This document shows, one piece after another, positions 22,001 to 32,059 of a stretch of 64,000 nucleotides of DNA (position 1 is the first letter of the stretch; the number at the start of each line of letters is the position of its first letter). The notes below the pieces were generated by a model, which ran no database searches, was not told where the DNA came from, and saw only the letters and a list, made by a program, of their open reading frames with translations. Origin of the DNA: Nemertoderma westbladi. Lineage: Eukaryota > Xenacoelomorpha > Nemertodermatida > Nemertodermatidae. The position numbers were made by a program, and so were the translations under genes. The stretch covers positions 1 to 64,000 of the forward strand of contig JAUCBJ010007169.1 in the NCBI GenBank assembly GCA_032718475.1. The letters are read 5' to 3'.

Positions 22001-23794
22001 CGCATCATTTTCTCTCGTGCGTACAATAACTTTATCTGCATTTCCACCAGAAAATTGTTCCATTGTTGAACTCTGAACCAAATCACTTTTTTTACCAATT
22101 GTGAGATTTTTAAGATTATCCAGAGTATTTCTGTGTTCTGAAAGTGCATGTGTTTCTGATGCCGAATCCCAGGATGAATCTTCAGTTTCATTTAAATAAA
22201 CGTTTTGTGTTAGAATTGTTGGTACTATTTCATTTTCCTTTATAATATGTGATGAAACAGGATCATAATTAGTATGGCTTGCCATTTCACTAGAACTGCT
22301 AGAAAGGTTACAGTCAGACTCAACTAGACCTAAGGACTCCATTGTCATTCGGCGTTTTTCAGCTGACAAATACTTTGCAATTTCGGCTTCCAGCTCACCT
22401 GATGATACATTGAGTGGATTTGTAATAAAGTTTGGAAGCGATTCTGAATCTTTAGTTTCGGATAACCTTTTATTTACCTTTGGAGATTTCTTGCTCATCG
22501 GAAGTGAATGATACATTGACATCCGCTGGTCAACATTATTTAGATGATAATTATGTTTTACCAATGGCCACGTCTGTGTGGCTGTCAAATTGAATGCATT
22601 ACTAGTTCCAGTATTTTCACACTTTGAGCTGTCATCTTCCAACGAGTCCACACTTTGTAAACTTATGTCAGAGTTTCCTCTCAATAAAATATCATCCTTA
22701 GCTAAAGGTGATAACATTCGCAGGCTATCTTCTGAAATTTGCTTGTTCGAAATATTAATATTCATTTTCTGTTTTTTGCTCAACGAGTCTAGAAATGAAT
22801 CCATATCAGAATCGGCCCAGGAATCCACTTTCTCTATAGCTGAAGGAACAGGCTGTTGCATTGCTGCAACAGCAAGGCTATCAAGTTCAGCAGAACTGAC
22901 ACCTTCACAACTTTCAAAAACAGGGAGTTTAGAGAATTGATCAGAATCCATGCTGAGTGGTCTAGCTGACGCCTGTCCTGAAGAATGATGTAAAGCTTTT
23001 GTTTCATAATCATGGATAAGCTGAGAAATATTATGATGGCCATTCATTGTAGCTAAATCATCAGCTGTCCAAGACTTTCCATCTGCTATTGAGGTATTTG
23101 CACCTTTTTCTAACAAAATATTGACAGATGATAAATTTCCAGCAGAACAAGCCATCATGAGAGGGGAGCGTTTGGCTTCATTTGCTGTAAGCAAGTCGAT
23201 ATTGCACCCAGCAGACAACAGTAACTCAACAATAGCGTCATTGTGGTGTTCAGCTGCAAGGTGCAATGGGGAATTTCCATCGGCATTTGGTGCTGATGCA
23301 GGACAATCGTGTCTGAGCAACAACTTAGCAATTTCATGGAGACACAACTCAGAACAGTGATGCAACCCCGAATTTCCGAACTTATCAACCGCATTCGCTT
23401 TGGCGTTATGATCGAGAAGAAAAGACACACATCCTGCTCGTCTACTTTGTACCGCTTTCAATAATGGTGTACTGTTATCGTTATCTTGAATTTCTAAATC
23501 TGAGTGATGTTTTAGGATGCACTGAACTACCTCAAAATGTCCTTGAGCACAAGCCAAATGTAGTGGTGTCCTGTGAAAATAATCGAGGACATTGACATTA
23601 GCTTTCTTTCCTGCGCAATATCCCTTGACTTTCGATACATCACCATGCCAGGCCCATTTGTGAATCCCTTTTAAATCTTTTTCATCGATGTTGTAGCTCA
23701 TAGGTCCCGCACATGCTGAATCTCCAGTGTCCGATGAGGAACCTTCGCGTCTTGTGATTACTTTTGTCTTACTTTTTTTCAACAATTTTTTCAT
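19073..23794 (-). CDS. ANKRD26/POTE-like ankyrin and coiled-coil protein
   Basis: One uninterrupted 1573-codon frame. The start ATG follows AAA (AAAATG), a good eukaryotic context, and the N-terminus is basic (MKKLLKKSKTK). Residues about 43-262 form roughly six ankyrin repeats, seen as RTPLHLACAQGHFEVV, STPLLKAVQ, NSGLHHC, NSPLHLAAEHHNDAIVELLL and SPLMMACSAGN. The lead-in DEKDLKGIHKWAWHGDVSKV resembles ANKRD26/POTE proteins. Residues about 270-785 are Ser/Asp-rich and probably disordered; about 785-1440 is a long heptad-rich coiled coil. A Cys-rich tail (CNCC, CGYC, CQSTSC) closes it. ANKRD26 family members are scaffold proteins, often linked to centrosome or cilium base; that role is inferred only. 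Vertebrate relatives have many introns, whereas this frame has none. Confidence 0.85.
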   Translation of the reverse strand: MKKLLKKSKTKVITRREGSSSDTGDSACAGPMSYNIDEKDLKGIHKWAWHGDVSKVKGYCAGKKANVNVLDYFHRTPLHLACAQGHFEVVQCILKHHSDLEIQDNDNSTPLLKAVQSRRAGCVSFLLDHNAKANAVDKFGNSGLHHCSELCLHEIAKLLLRHDCPASAPNADGNSPLHLAAEHHNDAIVELLLSAGCNIDLLTANEAKRSPLMMACSAGNLSSVNILLEKGANTSIADGKSWTADDLATMNGHHNISQLIHDYETKALHHSSGQASARPLSMDSDQFSKLPVFESCEGVSSAELDSLAVAAMQQPVPSAIEKVDSWADSDMDSFLDSLSKKQKMNINISNKQISEDSLRMLSPLAKDDILLRGNSDISLQSVDSLEDDSSKCENTGTSNAFNLTATQTWPLVKHNYHLNNVDQRMSMYHSLPMSKKSPKVNKRLSETKDSESLPNFITNPLNVSSGELEAEIAKYLSAEKRRMTMESLGLVESDCNLSSSSSEMASHTNYDPVSSHIIKENEIVPTILTQNVYLNETEDSSWDSASETHALSEHRNTLDNLKNLTIGKKSDLVQSSTMEQFSGGNADKVIVRTRENDALVNNSIGQRESQLEALLKQAEEERDTIEQIGKSFVDSERKHAKADNPMLTNDDPINMISISQADISKIPTTSEKTYYPSIFSETSPITQKHDKLISTDQRSTFITNSVNNDDVSDDGLSYTSTESEMDNRLGIHNFFKNGRKTYIEPEKHTFKKENEKSISTTVISNKITSLNFVKTYGTVDNDDADTIIHQKKLQDNLDNLRVEILNERQKLTEAQLTLEIKEEQLDRKSNMYVQEKKSRQDVETSLRATKLELDEMKGLVKLIKDENSDVCLTLKNWLKLHQNLDSSETTLELDQHTAEREHTTFQIPELALEHQSGEELLVNTTIQCQALLSEERSLKAKIVEELEKERSNITLLRNQILQMENYISDLQKDINDRERDLNDIIYKRKSDTSRLQDESRKLSINLSDTEIKVKELEIDIFNKNQELSNKNEDITQLHAKLSDKSREINEADEKIHINNEENKRLAYDIDNKTKQISDLQNEIARLLQNRGRSDRNVEACDIGTGTMDQFDLDKKESLDPTHYDLLSNQMQSLESIILDSQQSKREHGEEVLQLHNELKIMRKDLEISNNMRDEALHEKQELEEVHQSLTTEILQLKDLISRSEEASQEKILHPYTLELNASDKQDATQEDINNFAKDVVKTLENYDTPARENANSILANENEKLTKYITNMKDDMGLLKNKIDQEVEKFNTLERDNHDLKQEYDRISGESQRCKELQQELKQIRGLIDSDYVPLKQMEEDRSEFEAKCKKTLNNKLNQVNKYLEEQANGQEDLDRARSNSELQLRANYERKIRDLQAQLVEAKSEPMRNDFPSKDGLNELLSEEKSENKRLRQKLDDLYESSVRSPTKGDINLDNMLTNKEEPKKQINSVDIKVLEGNNVREKFKRDLSKSIDRHLGPTKPYISRSRNGLPILNNRSKFNNHDLINNIRRDYYLPLSSTSEDLLNYCNCCKTDSYCGYCTTCQSTSCSVLGP

Positions 23795-23952
23795 TTTAAA
23801 TATATTTCAAATATAATCAGTTTGTGAACATAGTGATAGTCTTTATTGAATTTATATGTTCTAAATTAATTATTAATTAAATCAATATTAATAATATTAT
23901 ATATTTTTAATTGGAAAAATATTGGCATTAGCTATAGTTTGGTGAAAAAAAG

Positions 23953-25037
23953 TTCTAGAACAAATATTTTTTTTTGCTTGTACATTAAAACAAAAAATAA
24001 ATTAATTATAAATTTTTTGTTATGTCTTATAAATTGTTAGGCTAGAGTTCCGTATGCAGTGCATTTGCTATTTTGATATTAATTAATGAAATTTTGTACT
24101 TTTTGCAAAGTAATAATATCACCACTGACTTCATTGCAACATTTTTCAAAAAAAAATATTGTGTTCTAGAACATTAGCTAATTGACTAGCTAGTAATTTT
24201 TCATCCACCATCCACCATCAAACATGATTTTATTATAAATAAACATTTTTTTGAAATTTCTAAAAATACGGATTTTTTTGTGTTCTAGAACATTAGTAGA
24301 TATGTTTTTATGGTAGTTAGTGATTTTTTACAAGCTTGAAGTTTTTGTAATTATAAAAAAATGTGAAAACATTGATATTTCAGGTATAAACTGTTGCAGA
24401 ATATATTAATGATCGAAAATATTGAGGATATTATAGCAGTTTACATTTTTTGCATAAAAATGTAGTTTTTTTTTAATTACTAGCCATTTTAAATTTGAAA
24501 AATGACTAGCTATATGTTCTACTTCTAGAACATTATATTTCTTATTTTATTTATGTTCTAGAATAGTGTATAATAATTATATTTTGTTCTAGAACTCTGC
24601 AATGTTGCCATGGTAACAATGATTTATGTTATAAAAATGTAGTGCTATACGGAACTGTTTTCTTTTGATTAGCGGTAGCTAATGTTCTGAAATTAGCTAA
24701 TATTGTATTCTGGAACACAATATATTTTAAAAAAATGTTGTGAGGAAGTCAACGATGGTAATTTAGTTCTAAATTAGTCATAATATATGCCTATATATTT
24801 CATAAAATTTTTTTGAAAATTCGACTACATACGGAACTGTTCCCAATAAGTTTTTATATAGTAAAAAAAATACGGTCATGGGTAGGCTTCATAGTGCCTA
24901 AATTGATAATAGATTATAGATTAAATTAATAAATAATGGGCTAGAGTTCCGCCCGTCCCCCCATTTTAATTTCTTATACCAAAATGTACAAGTTTGCTAG
25001 CTGTTATCTTTTAGTGTTTGTGTAAAGTGTTCTAGAA
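23953..25037. promoter_or_regulatory. Cluster of TTCTAGAA palindromes upstream of the ankyrin gene
   Basis: TTCTAGAA occurs exactly at 23953, 24164, 24283, 24523, 24556, 24587 and 25030, several within the 12-bp palindrome TGTTCTAGAACA, with near matches at 24706 and 25082. Chance would give far fewer than one in this length. The core equals a two-unit heat-shock-factor half-arrangement (TTCnnGAA), so a regulatory role is possible. Some copies are carried by an inverted repeat, so spread with a mobile element is equally plausible. Confidence 0.4.
24046..24838. repeat. Foldback region with diverged inverted arms
   Basis: The left arm begins AGTTCCGTATGCAGT at 24046 and the right arm, read on the other strand, begins AGTTCCGTATGTAGT at about 24838. 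Inner blocks also pair: TGACTTC...CAACATTTTT...ATATTGTGTTC near 24126-24170 matches the complement of 24700-24755. It looks like an old MITE or other foldback element with arms near 150 bp. Confidence 0.55.
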
Positions 25038-25348
25038 CATTTCGTAATAGTTTTTTTAATTATGTTAACAGGTTATATTTTGTTCAAGAACATTTTTAAA
25101 TAAGGCAAATTTTTTATTTGCTTTTATTTTTTATTAATTCAATGATATTGCTTTCAAAATTTCCATATACATATTTAAACAGTATTTGATTTAATCAACA
25201 GGGTAGTCCATACAGGGTAGTAATATTTAAAAAAAAAATTTGCGAAATCGCAACCCTCCGTATCCTGGCCATTGTTCACATTAGTCGTAATATATTTCAT
25301 ATCATAGAAAGCTTGCGTTGCAAGGAGTGGAAATATGTAACAATATCT

Positions 25349-25723
25349 TAAAGGATTAAAGGCGGGTAGCGGATCTGCGGGTGGCCAAAATTGATTTTAT
25401 TGCCAATATTTCGGCCCAAACATGAAATTATATTGGAACAATATAAAAACAAACAAACAGGCCTTCAACAGGGCAGCTCGATAATGCCTAAGTACTGAAA
25501 AACTAAAACACTACTTAAACTAACAGCACTACTATAACTACACCACTACTGCACCAACAGTCTGATAGTACCGGTACTGGACGGGTCCAGTGGTTCAACA
25601 TGTAGCCCGTGGCTACGCGTAGCACAAATATTTTTAATATACCGTATGTTGCAAATTATATGTATAAGGACCCAGTGTATAAGGACCCAGACCGCAGATC
25701 CGCTACCCGCCTTTAATCCTTTA
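25349..25723. mobile_element. Small terminal-inverted-repeat element
   Basis: Perfect 32-bp inverted repeats bound it: 25349-25380 (TAAAGGATTAAAGGCGGGTA...) and the complement at 25692-25723. The length is about 375 bp with no coding capacity, which fits a MITE. No clear target duplication is visible beyond the AT-rich edges. A 13-bp direct repeat, TGTAACAATATCT, lies outside on both sides (about 25336 and 25768). Confidence 0.65.
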
Positions 25724-26002
25724 GTATGTTTACACCAGTGGTCTGGGCAAGGAACTACCTCTGGAATGTAACAATATCTGATTTTCGTTGAGATACAGCT
25801 GACGTATAGGCGTTCAAAGATTGCAAGAACGATCATTCGCTGTAGGCCATTTATGCAATCTTATTTATTATGTAGAGACATCGCAAAATGTGACCATTTA
25901 TAGATTCTGTTGTTGGAGGGAGATCCTACTACTACCACTAGGATCGGCATGCTGCATTGCAGCTGCAAATTATAAGAATGCTGTCTATGAATTCGAGATC
26001 AT

Positions 26003-26355
26003 CCTCTGGGCCACCTCCATGCAGCATAAAAGAGGTGCCACCCGAGGCTAGACCCTCTTACTAGGGCAAATCTGGTCTTGTAACTAGGACATCCTTCGTT
26101 CTGGGATAAGGACGCCCTTGGTCCTGGATTAAGGACTCATATACTTGGCTGCAGGGGTATATGGCTTGGCCAGGCAGACCTGCATCTTCCAATGGTACAA
26201 ATGTGATCCACCAATGGCTGGTCAGGAGTAGAGTGTTCTCATGTCCACTCTGAGTGCACTTTACTGCGACCTGCACCTGGCAGCAGGGGTACAGGACATG
26301 GCCCAGCAGATGAGCTGCAAAGGCAATGGTGGGACATGTGTGCCAGAGTAGGTAT
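26003..26355 (+). mobile_element. Inverted LINE 5' UTR segment inside the LINE 3' region
   Basis: Matches the complement of 29290-29700: for example CCCTCTTACTAGGGCAAATC, the ACCTGCACCTGGCAGCAGGG block and the end TGCCAGAGTAGGTA. It is opposite in direction to the LINE around it and abuts RT sequence at 26356 (CGTGAGGACCAGTCAGAGG on the minus strand). Confidence 0.75.
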
Positions 26356-28100
26356 GGTCCTCTGACTGGTCCTCACGCCGAAAGCAATGTCCTGCAAAGC
26401 GGAGGCGACTTTGATCTAGTTTCAAGCTTGGGGGAACCAATGAGACACCTTCAATGTTATATAGTGTCTGGTTGGATATGTCTGCATTGTACTTAACACA
26501 ATGAACCCGGCCTAGCATTCTTGTGAATGTGCCATCCAGAGATTTGGTGTCCTCGGCAGTTAGAGCCCAGCATGGACTCCCATAGAGGAGTACTGGAACT
26601 ACTGCTGCTCTAAATAATCGGACCCTAAGTTTCCGATTAATTCTCTCTGACTTTCAAATCATGGAAAGCCTATTCAAGGCTGCCCATGCCTTTCCCTTAC
26701 GTATTCGAAGGTCCTCACCTGACTTCCGGATCTATCCTTTGAGCTCATGCTCATCCGGTCAGAGACTTGTTGAGGACTTTCTAAGTTAACTGTCATAATT
26801 TTGGTCTTGTTGGAGTTAATAAAAAGACAAACACTAGAAGCAGCCTGTACTAATGAGCTGAGGAAACGTTGGGCTTCCTCTAGTGATTCTGAGAGTACTC
26901 CTAAGTCATAAGTCATCAGCAAAGTCTAGATCAGTTAGGTACTTCTGGAGCCAGAAGGTGGAGTTATCATCACCCCATCATCATTATGATGACCTAAGGA
27001 CATGCGTAGAACTTAGTCAACAACAATTATGAACAAGAATGGTGCAAGTGTGTCTCCCTGGAGGACGCCCCATAACACTTCAAATGGTTCTGTGTCACCG
27101 TCAACAACGTAGACACAAATGTTGTCGAACCATCGTATACTGATCTGATTGCTGCAATAATTTCATCAGGAATCCCATATAATGAAAGTATGCTGAACAA
27201 TAGCATTCTAAGTGCCAAAATGGTCCCACGACCTTTACGGAACCCATTCTGATTTCCACGGAGCAGTCTCTCAATGGGGTCCCTGATGCGATTTAATAGA
27301 ATTCTATTGTATAGCTTTGCAGCAATCGAGATCAATGAAATTCCCCGAAAAGAACCATAGAGTGTTAGGTTGCCCTTCTTGGGAACTGGCACCAACTTAT
27401 TTGTTTTCATTTCTTGTGGGACTCTTGTTGTTCGGTACATGTCTACTATGATGGGATAGATGAGCTTTAAACACTCAGGTATTTTAAAGACCTCAGGGGG
27501 AACACCATCTACTCCACTACTGGCACGATTGGTCTTAATGCTCTTTGCAGCAGCCTTCACTTCTGCAAAGGAGATATCACCAATGGGAATATCTGGGAGT
27601 ACAGACTCAGACACTTTTACTTCTATAAAGTTATCAGGCAATACCCTGTCATTATTGAGGAGCTTTTCAAAGTGGGCCTTCCAACCATTGAGGCGATCGG
27701 CTGGTGATTCAGCCTTAACCTTGGTGGTTGGTTGGCTTTTTCGACCAGCAAGCAAGTTGATCGATCTCCATGCCTGGGATGATTGCCTGCTGTCTTCAGC
27801 ATCATTGATGGCATCAACCTGTTGGTTTATTAGCTCCTGTAAATTAACAGAGTACTGCCTGTTCAGGGACCTAGATGCAGCCTTAACTGCATTCTTGGCC
27901 GCTGTAGTCTGTTTGAGTCGGGACTCTTTCTGCGCCTTGTAGAGGTCATTTCTGCACTTCTGAATTTTGTTGTCAGTCCAGGGGGCCGTTTCCTGTTTCG
28001 AGGGTAAAGAGGAACTGTTTCTGCAGCTGCTATTTAACTGCCTCTGTGAAGGCAGTATAGCCCTCACAGTGATCTGCAGCCTCAGAGGCAAGAACCTCAT
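26356..28100 (-). pseudogene. LINE reverse transcriptase
   Basis: Motifs in order: KLVPVPKKGNLTLYGSFRGI, SIAAKLYNRILLNRI, GNQNGFRKGRGT, LYGIPDEIIAAIRSVYDGST, GVLQGDTLAPFLFIIVVD, DLDFADD, INSNKTKIMTVNLESPQQ. The segment carrying the FVDF-AFD motif A is missing between RMLLFSIL and LYGIP. Stops occur after VVD and after FADDL. The 3' part matches the intact-looking C-terminal frame at 38388-39119. Confidence 0.85.
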
Positions 28101-29255
28101 ACCTGTTGCTCAGCTGTAGTGTGAAGCTGGATCTCACACTTGGCTGTTGCAACAGAGAGGACCAGTCATGCCGCGGCAAGGCAGATTTCGTTGTTCTGAT
28201 AGCACGCAGACTAAGTCTTACCTTGGCCACAATAAGGCGGTGATCACTGGAATAGGGTCGTAGTGTAAATGCATTACAGTCTTGTATAGAGCTCCTGTAT
28301 TTCCTACGAAATAGGATATGGTCTATCTGGGACTTGTGACCACAGGGTCCACTATGAGTCCATAGCTTTCCAGTTCGCTTCTTGAACTGGGTTCCAGCCG
28401 AAAACAATCCATTTCCAGAGATAAAATCCTGAAGAAGGACGGAATTTCGGTTAACACTATTGCTATAGACCCAGGGCGATGTAGGTGATTGATGCAGACT
28501 TGCATTAAAGTCTCCCAGGAATGTTAAGAATGCATGCTGATCCACTCCATCAGTAGCTGCTTGTAGATTCTGGTAGAAATTTTCCACCTCCTCTACAGGG
28601 GCAACACTAGTTGGAGAGAAGCACACAATCAGAACCATCTTAGGAAACTTCTTAGCCAGTCTTCCAGAACATGAGAAGTGGCAACGGATGATGCGGTTAG
28701 AGATTTGGTCTATTTCGTCCAATGCTGCATGTGCAGTTGGATTCATCAATAGACCAATTCCACCATTGCCACTATCATCTGCTGAAGCGAGGGCGAGTCG
28801 CCAACCGCCCCCATGTCCTTAATCAGAACCTCATCAGTCTGTCCAGTCTGCATTCGGTGCTGTTGAACACCCACTGCACTAAGAGAAAGCTTATCTGCCA
28901 AGGCAGTCAGCTCACCTTGTCGCATTGGGGACCCGAGTGTTAGGGTGTTTACTGAGGCTAGTCTAGTGACTTGCCTCAGATTCACCAATGGCTTTGTTGG
29001 TCGGGGTGGAACATGAGAGTAGCCTCCAACTCCAGAATCCCTCTCCCCCTCACAATCTGGCCTTCCTGGTAACCCAGGGTTTGGGCCAGAAAGGTCATCA
29101 GGAAAGGGATTCAAAGGATTGTTTGCCGCTCTCTCTCCAGTAGGGGGTGAGACAGGCAGCCGGTCAGGAGATACCTGACGCCTGTGAGGCCGATTGTGTC
29201 CAGTCATTCCACTGGCCTCTAGTGAATGGACCTCCGCATTACTAATGTAATCCAT
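28030..29255 (-). pseudogene. LINE AP endonuclease with N-terminal segment
   Basis: The first frame (29255-28746) has a Pro-rich leader and the endonuclease start VNTLTLGSPMRQGELTALAD, ALGVQQHRM-like. A frame change near 28746 leads to the second frame (28749-28030) with FLGDFNASLHQ, SQIDHILFRRKYR and SDHRLIVAKVRLSLR, the GDFNA and SDHR catalytic motifs of AP endonucleases. The enzyme nicks target DNA to prime reverse transcription. It is split here and so inactive. Confidence 0.85.
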
Positions 29256-29740
29256 AGTGGGGGTTGGGGGGTGCTTTTTGCCGAGTCAGCTCTTGGGGCA
29301 AATACCACTCCACTTTGCCATTCCACAGGGTGGGTGTCGCAATGGAGTCAGATATGAGGCCCATCACCCATATCTACTCTGGCGCACATGACCCACCATT
29401 GGCTGTGCAGCTCATCTGCTGGGTCATGCCCTGTACCCCTGCTGCCAGGTGCAGGTCGCAGTGAAGTGCACTCAGAGTGGACATGAGAACACTCTACTCC
29501 TGACCAGCCATTGGTAGATCACCATCTGCCTGGCCAGGCCATATATCCCTGCAGCCAAGTAATGGGTCCTTAATCCAGGACCAAGGGCGTCCTTATCCCT
29601 GAACGAAGGGGGGTCCTAGTTACAGGACCAGATTTGCCCTAGTAAGAGGGTCTATGCAGCTACAGGTGGCATCTCCTTTATGCTGCATGGAGGTGGCAAG
29701 TTTTCTTGATCAATGACCTAGAATACCTGACCTGACCTGA
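29256..29740 (-). mobile_element. LINE 5' UTR
   Basis: Minus strand, from TCAGGTCAGGTCAGGTATTC at 29740 to the first Met at 29255. It is repeated alone at 17101-17563 and inverted at 26003-26355. It probably holds the internal promoter, though no core motif was identified. Confidence 0.65.
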
Positions 29741-30394
29741 TCTATACAAAGAAATTAAATATGTAGTAACCAGTCTATACTAATAATTTTCGTACTATAC
29801 TTTCGTTAAATACTACGTTAAATACTTTCGTATTATAATATAATATCAGCACAAAAAAATACTATATTATTAGAAAGGATTTCTGAATAAACGACGAGAG
29901 TAATCACCGTAAATACATACAAGTAGCAAGTGCGACTTGGCAATATCGTTTAAAAAATTTATACTACTTATTATATTCAGTCAACTTCCAAGAATAATAA
30001 TAGATTAATAAAGATTCTGTGGTATTGGCAGGCGCAGTGCAATTATTTAAAATGCAATAGGATTAGGTATTTACAATGTAATTGATAACTAATAATGGAC
30101 GAAATTAACTGTAGCATTACATTGTAACATTTCCAACAACTGTAATAGTACATCTATGCTTTGTTCTAGCCAACAATTCAACCTTTCGATTTGTTGTTTT
30201 GTTAGTTGCCTAGCAACACTGTATATAGATTGTAATTTCGTATGGAGATTGGAAGTGTAGGGAATACAATTCCTGCTGGATTTGGTCCTGGCTTGCTGAA
30301 TCACGTTCCCAATATCCTCACTCTGTAGTATTGATTAATTCTGGAGCGAGCCTCGCATTGTGTATGTCTTTAGGTAAGGTGAAATAATAAATAG
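29741..30394. other. Non-coding, AT-rich
   Basis: No gene or repeat was recognised between the LINE and the 19-bp array. Confidence 0.6.
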
Positions 30395-31530
30395 AAAATA
30401 ACTTCGATCCTAAGTGCGAACTTAGATCCTACAGTAGATGTTAACTTAGATCCTAGACGATAACTTAGATCATAGACGATAACTTAGATCCTAGACGCTA
30501 ACTTAGATCCTAACCAACAACTTAGATCCTAGACGCTAACTTAGATCCTAACCAATAACTTAGATCCTTACCAATAACTTAGATTCTAGATGCTAACTTA
30601 GATCCAAGACGATAACTTAGATCCAAGACGATAACTTAGATCCTAAACGATAACTTAGATTCTAGACGCTAACTTAGATCCAAGACGATAACTTAGATCC
30701 TAGACGATAACTTAGATTCTAGACGCTAACTTAGATCCTAGACTCTAACTTAGATCATAACCAATAACTTAGATCATAGACATTAACTTAGATCCTGGAC
30801 GATAACTTAGATCCAAGACGATAACTTAGATCCTAGACGATAACTTAGATCCTAGACGCTAACTTAGATCCTAACAAACAACTTAGATCCTAGACGATAA
30901 CTTAGATCCTAGACGCTAACTTAGATCCTAACCAATAACTTAGATCCTAGACGATAACTGAGATCCTAGACGCTAACTTAGATCCTAGACGATAACTTAG
31001 ATCCAAGACGATAACTTGGATCCTAGACGATACCTTAGATCCTAGGCGATAACTTAAATCCTTGACGCTAACTTAGATCCTAGACGCTAACTTAGACCCT
31101 AACCAATAACTTATATCCTAGACAATAACTTATTTCCTAGACGATAACTTAGATCCAATACGATAACTTAGATCCTAGACGATAACTTAGATCCTAGACG
31201 CTAACTTAGATCCAATACGATAACATAGATCCCAGACGATAACTTAGATCCTAGACGATAACTTAGATCCTAGACGCTAACTTAGATCCTAGACGCTAAC
31301 TTAGATCCTAGACGATAACTTAGATCCTAGACGATAACTTACATCCTAGACGATAACTTAGATCCTACACTATAACTTAGACCCTAGACGATAACTTAGG
31401 TCCAAGACGACAACTTAGATCCAATACGATAACTTAGATCCTAGACGATAACTTAGATCCTAGACGATAACTTAGATCCTAGACGATAACTTAGATCCTA
31501 GACGATAAGTTAGATCCTAGACGTCACCTT
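30395..31530 (+). repeat. 19-bp tandem array, about 59 units
   Basis: The consensus is AACTTAGATCCTAGACGAT. Variant units end GACGCT, AACCAAT or CAAGACGAT and are interspersed rather than blocked. Almost every unit keeps GATC. The unit is not a multiple of three, so it has no coding potential. It has no spacers and is not a CRISPR array. Confidence 0.95.
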
Positions 31531-31749
31531 GCAACATTGAGTTTACAATAGGTCAACCTAGGAATTGGTGCCGGTAATTAGCGGAGAGAGCTATATGTTA
31601 AATTTATATTTCATTAAAATTGTCATTTGTGTAGTAAAAATGCACACAACACTACTATAATCGAACTGATGCATTGAAGCATCACATTGAGATGCTATGC
31701 TGGCTTATCAAAAACATTTTTGCCACATCCATGCAATACACAATTGGCT

Positions 31750-31998
31750 TGGTCCAATGCTGCAGAGTGCATTAAGAATGCTTCGACGGCTTATTGAGAA
31801 AATTTCACCGACACAACTCCCTACCCCCCATGACTTTCACGAGACTATCCGCATCTTCAAGGCCAGTATCCATTTAGAGACGTTTCAAGAAAGTCATGGT
31901 CTGCCCACCATACTTAGTTTCTCCATGGGGTTGCCAAAGCACAAGATTGTGCACAGGCTGGTCCTCACGGTGAAATCATAGTCCTGCAAAGTGTAGAT
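31750..31998 (-). mobile_element. LINE 3' fragment, minus strand
   Basis: The complement reads TTTGCAGGAC, CCGTGAGGACCAGCCTGTGC, CATGACTTTCTTGAAACG and AAGATGCGGAT, as in the LINE end at 38900-39120. It is 5' truncated and diverged. Confidence 0.7.
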
Positions 31999-32059
31999 TG
32001 AGTATGGATTGTATAAGAAGTATGTTACAGGGTATATGATAATGGAAGGCATGCAGAAT

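Larger units (their letters stand above)
25930..29740 (-). mobile_element. Nearly full-length APE-type LINE, broken
   Basis: Read on the minus strand: 5' UTR from 29740, AP endonuclease, reverse transcriptase, then a 3' end with the family signature GCAGCTGCAATGCAGCATGC at 25943-25970. Related 3' ends occur at 32447, 39122 and 61636. A segment near the 3' end (26003-26355) is a reversed copy of the element's own 5' UTR and takes the place of about 150-200 nt of coding end. RT motif A is deleted and frames are broken, so it is inactive. Confidence 0.85.

Noticed and set aside
27460-27942. 160-codon plus-strand frame
   Set aside because: Opposite strand of the LINE reverse transcriptase.
30395-31530. 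Regular short repeats resembling a CRISPR array
   Set aside because: The units are directly tandem without unique spacers, in a eukaryotic context, with no cas genes.
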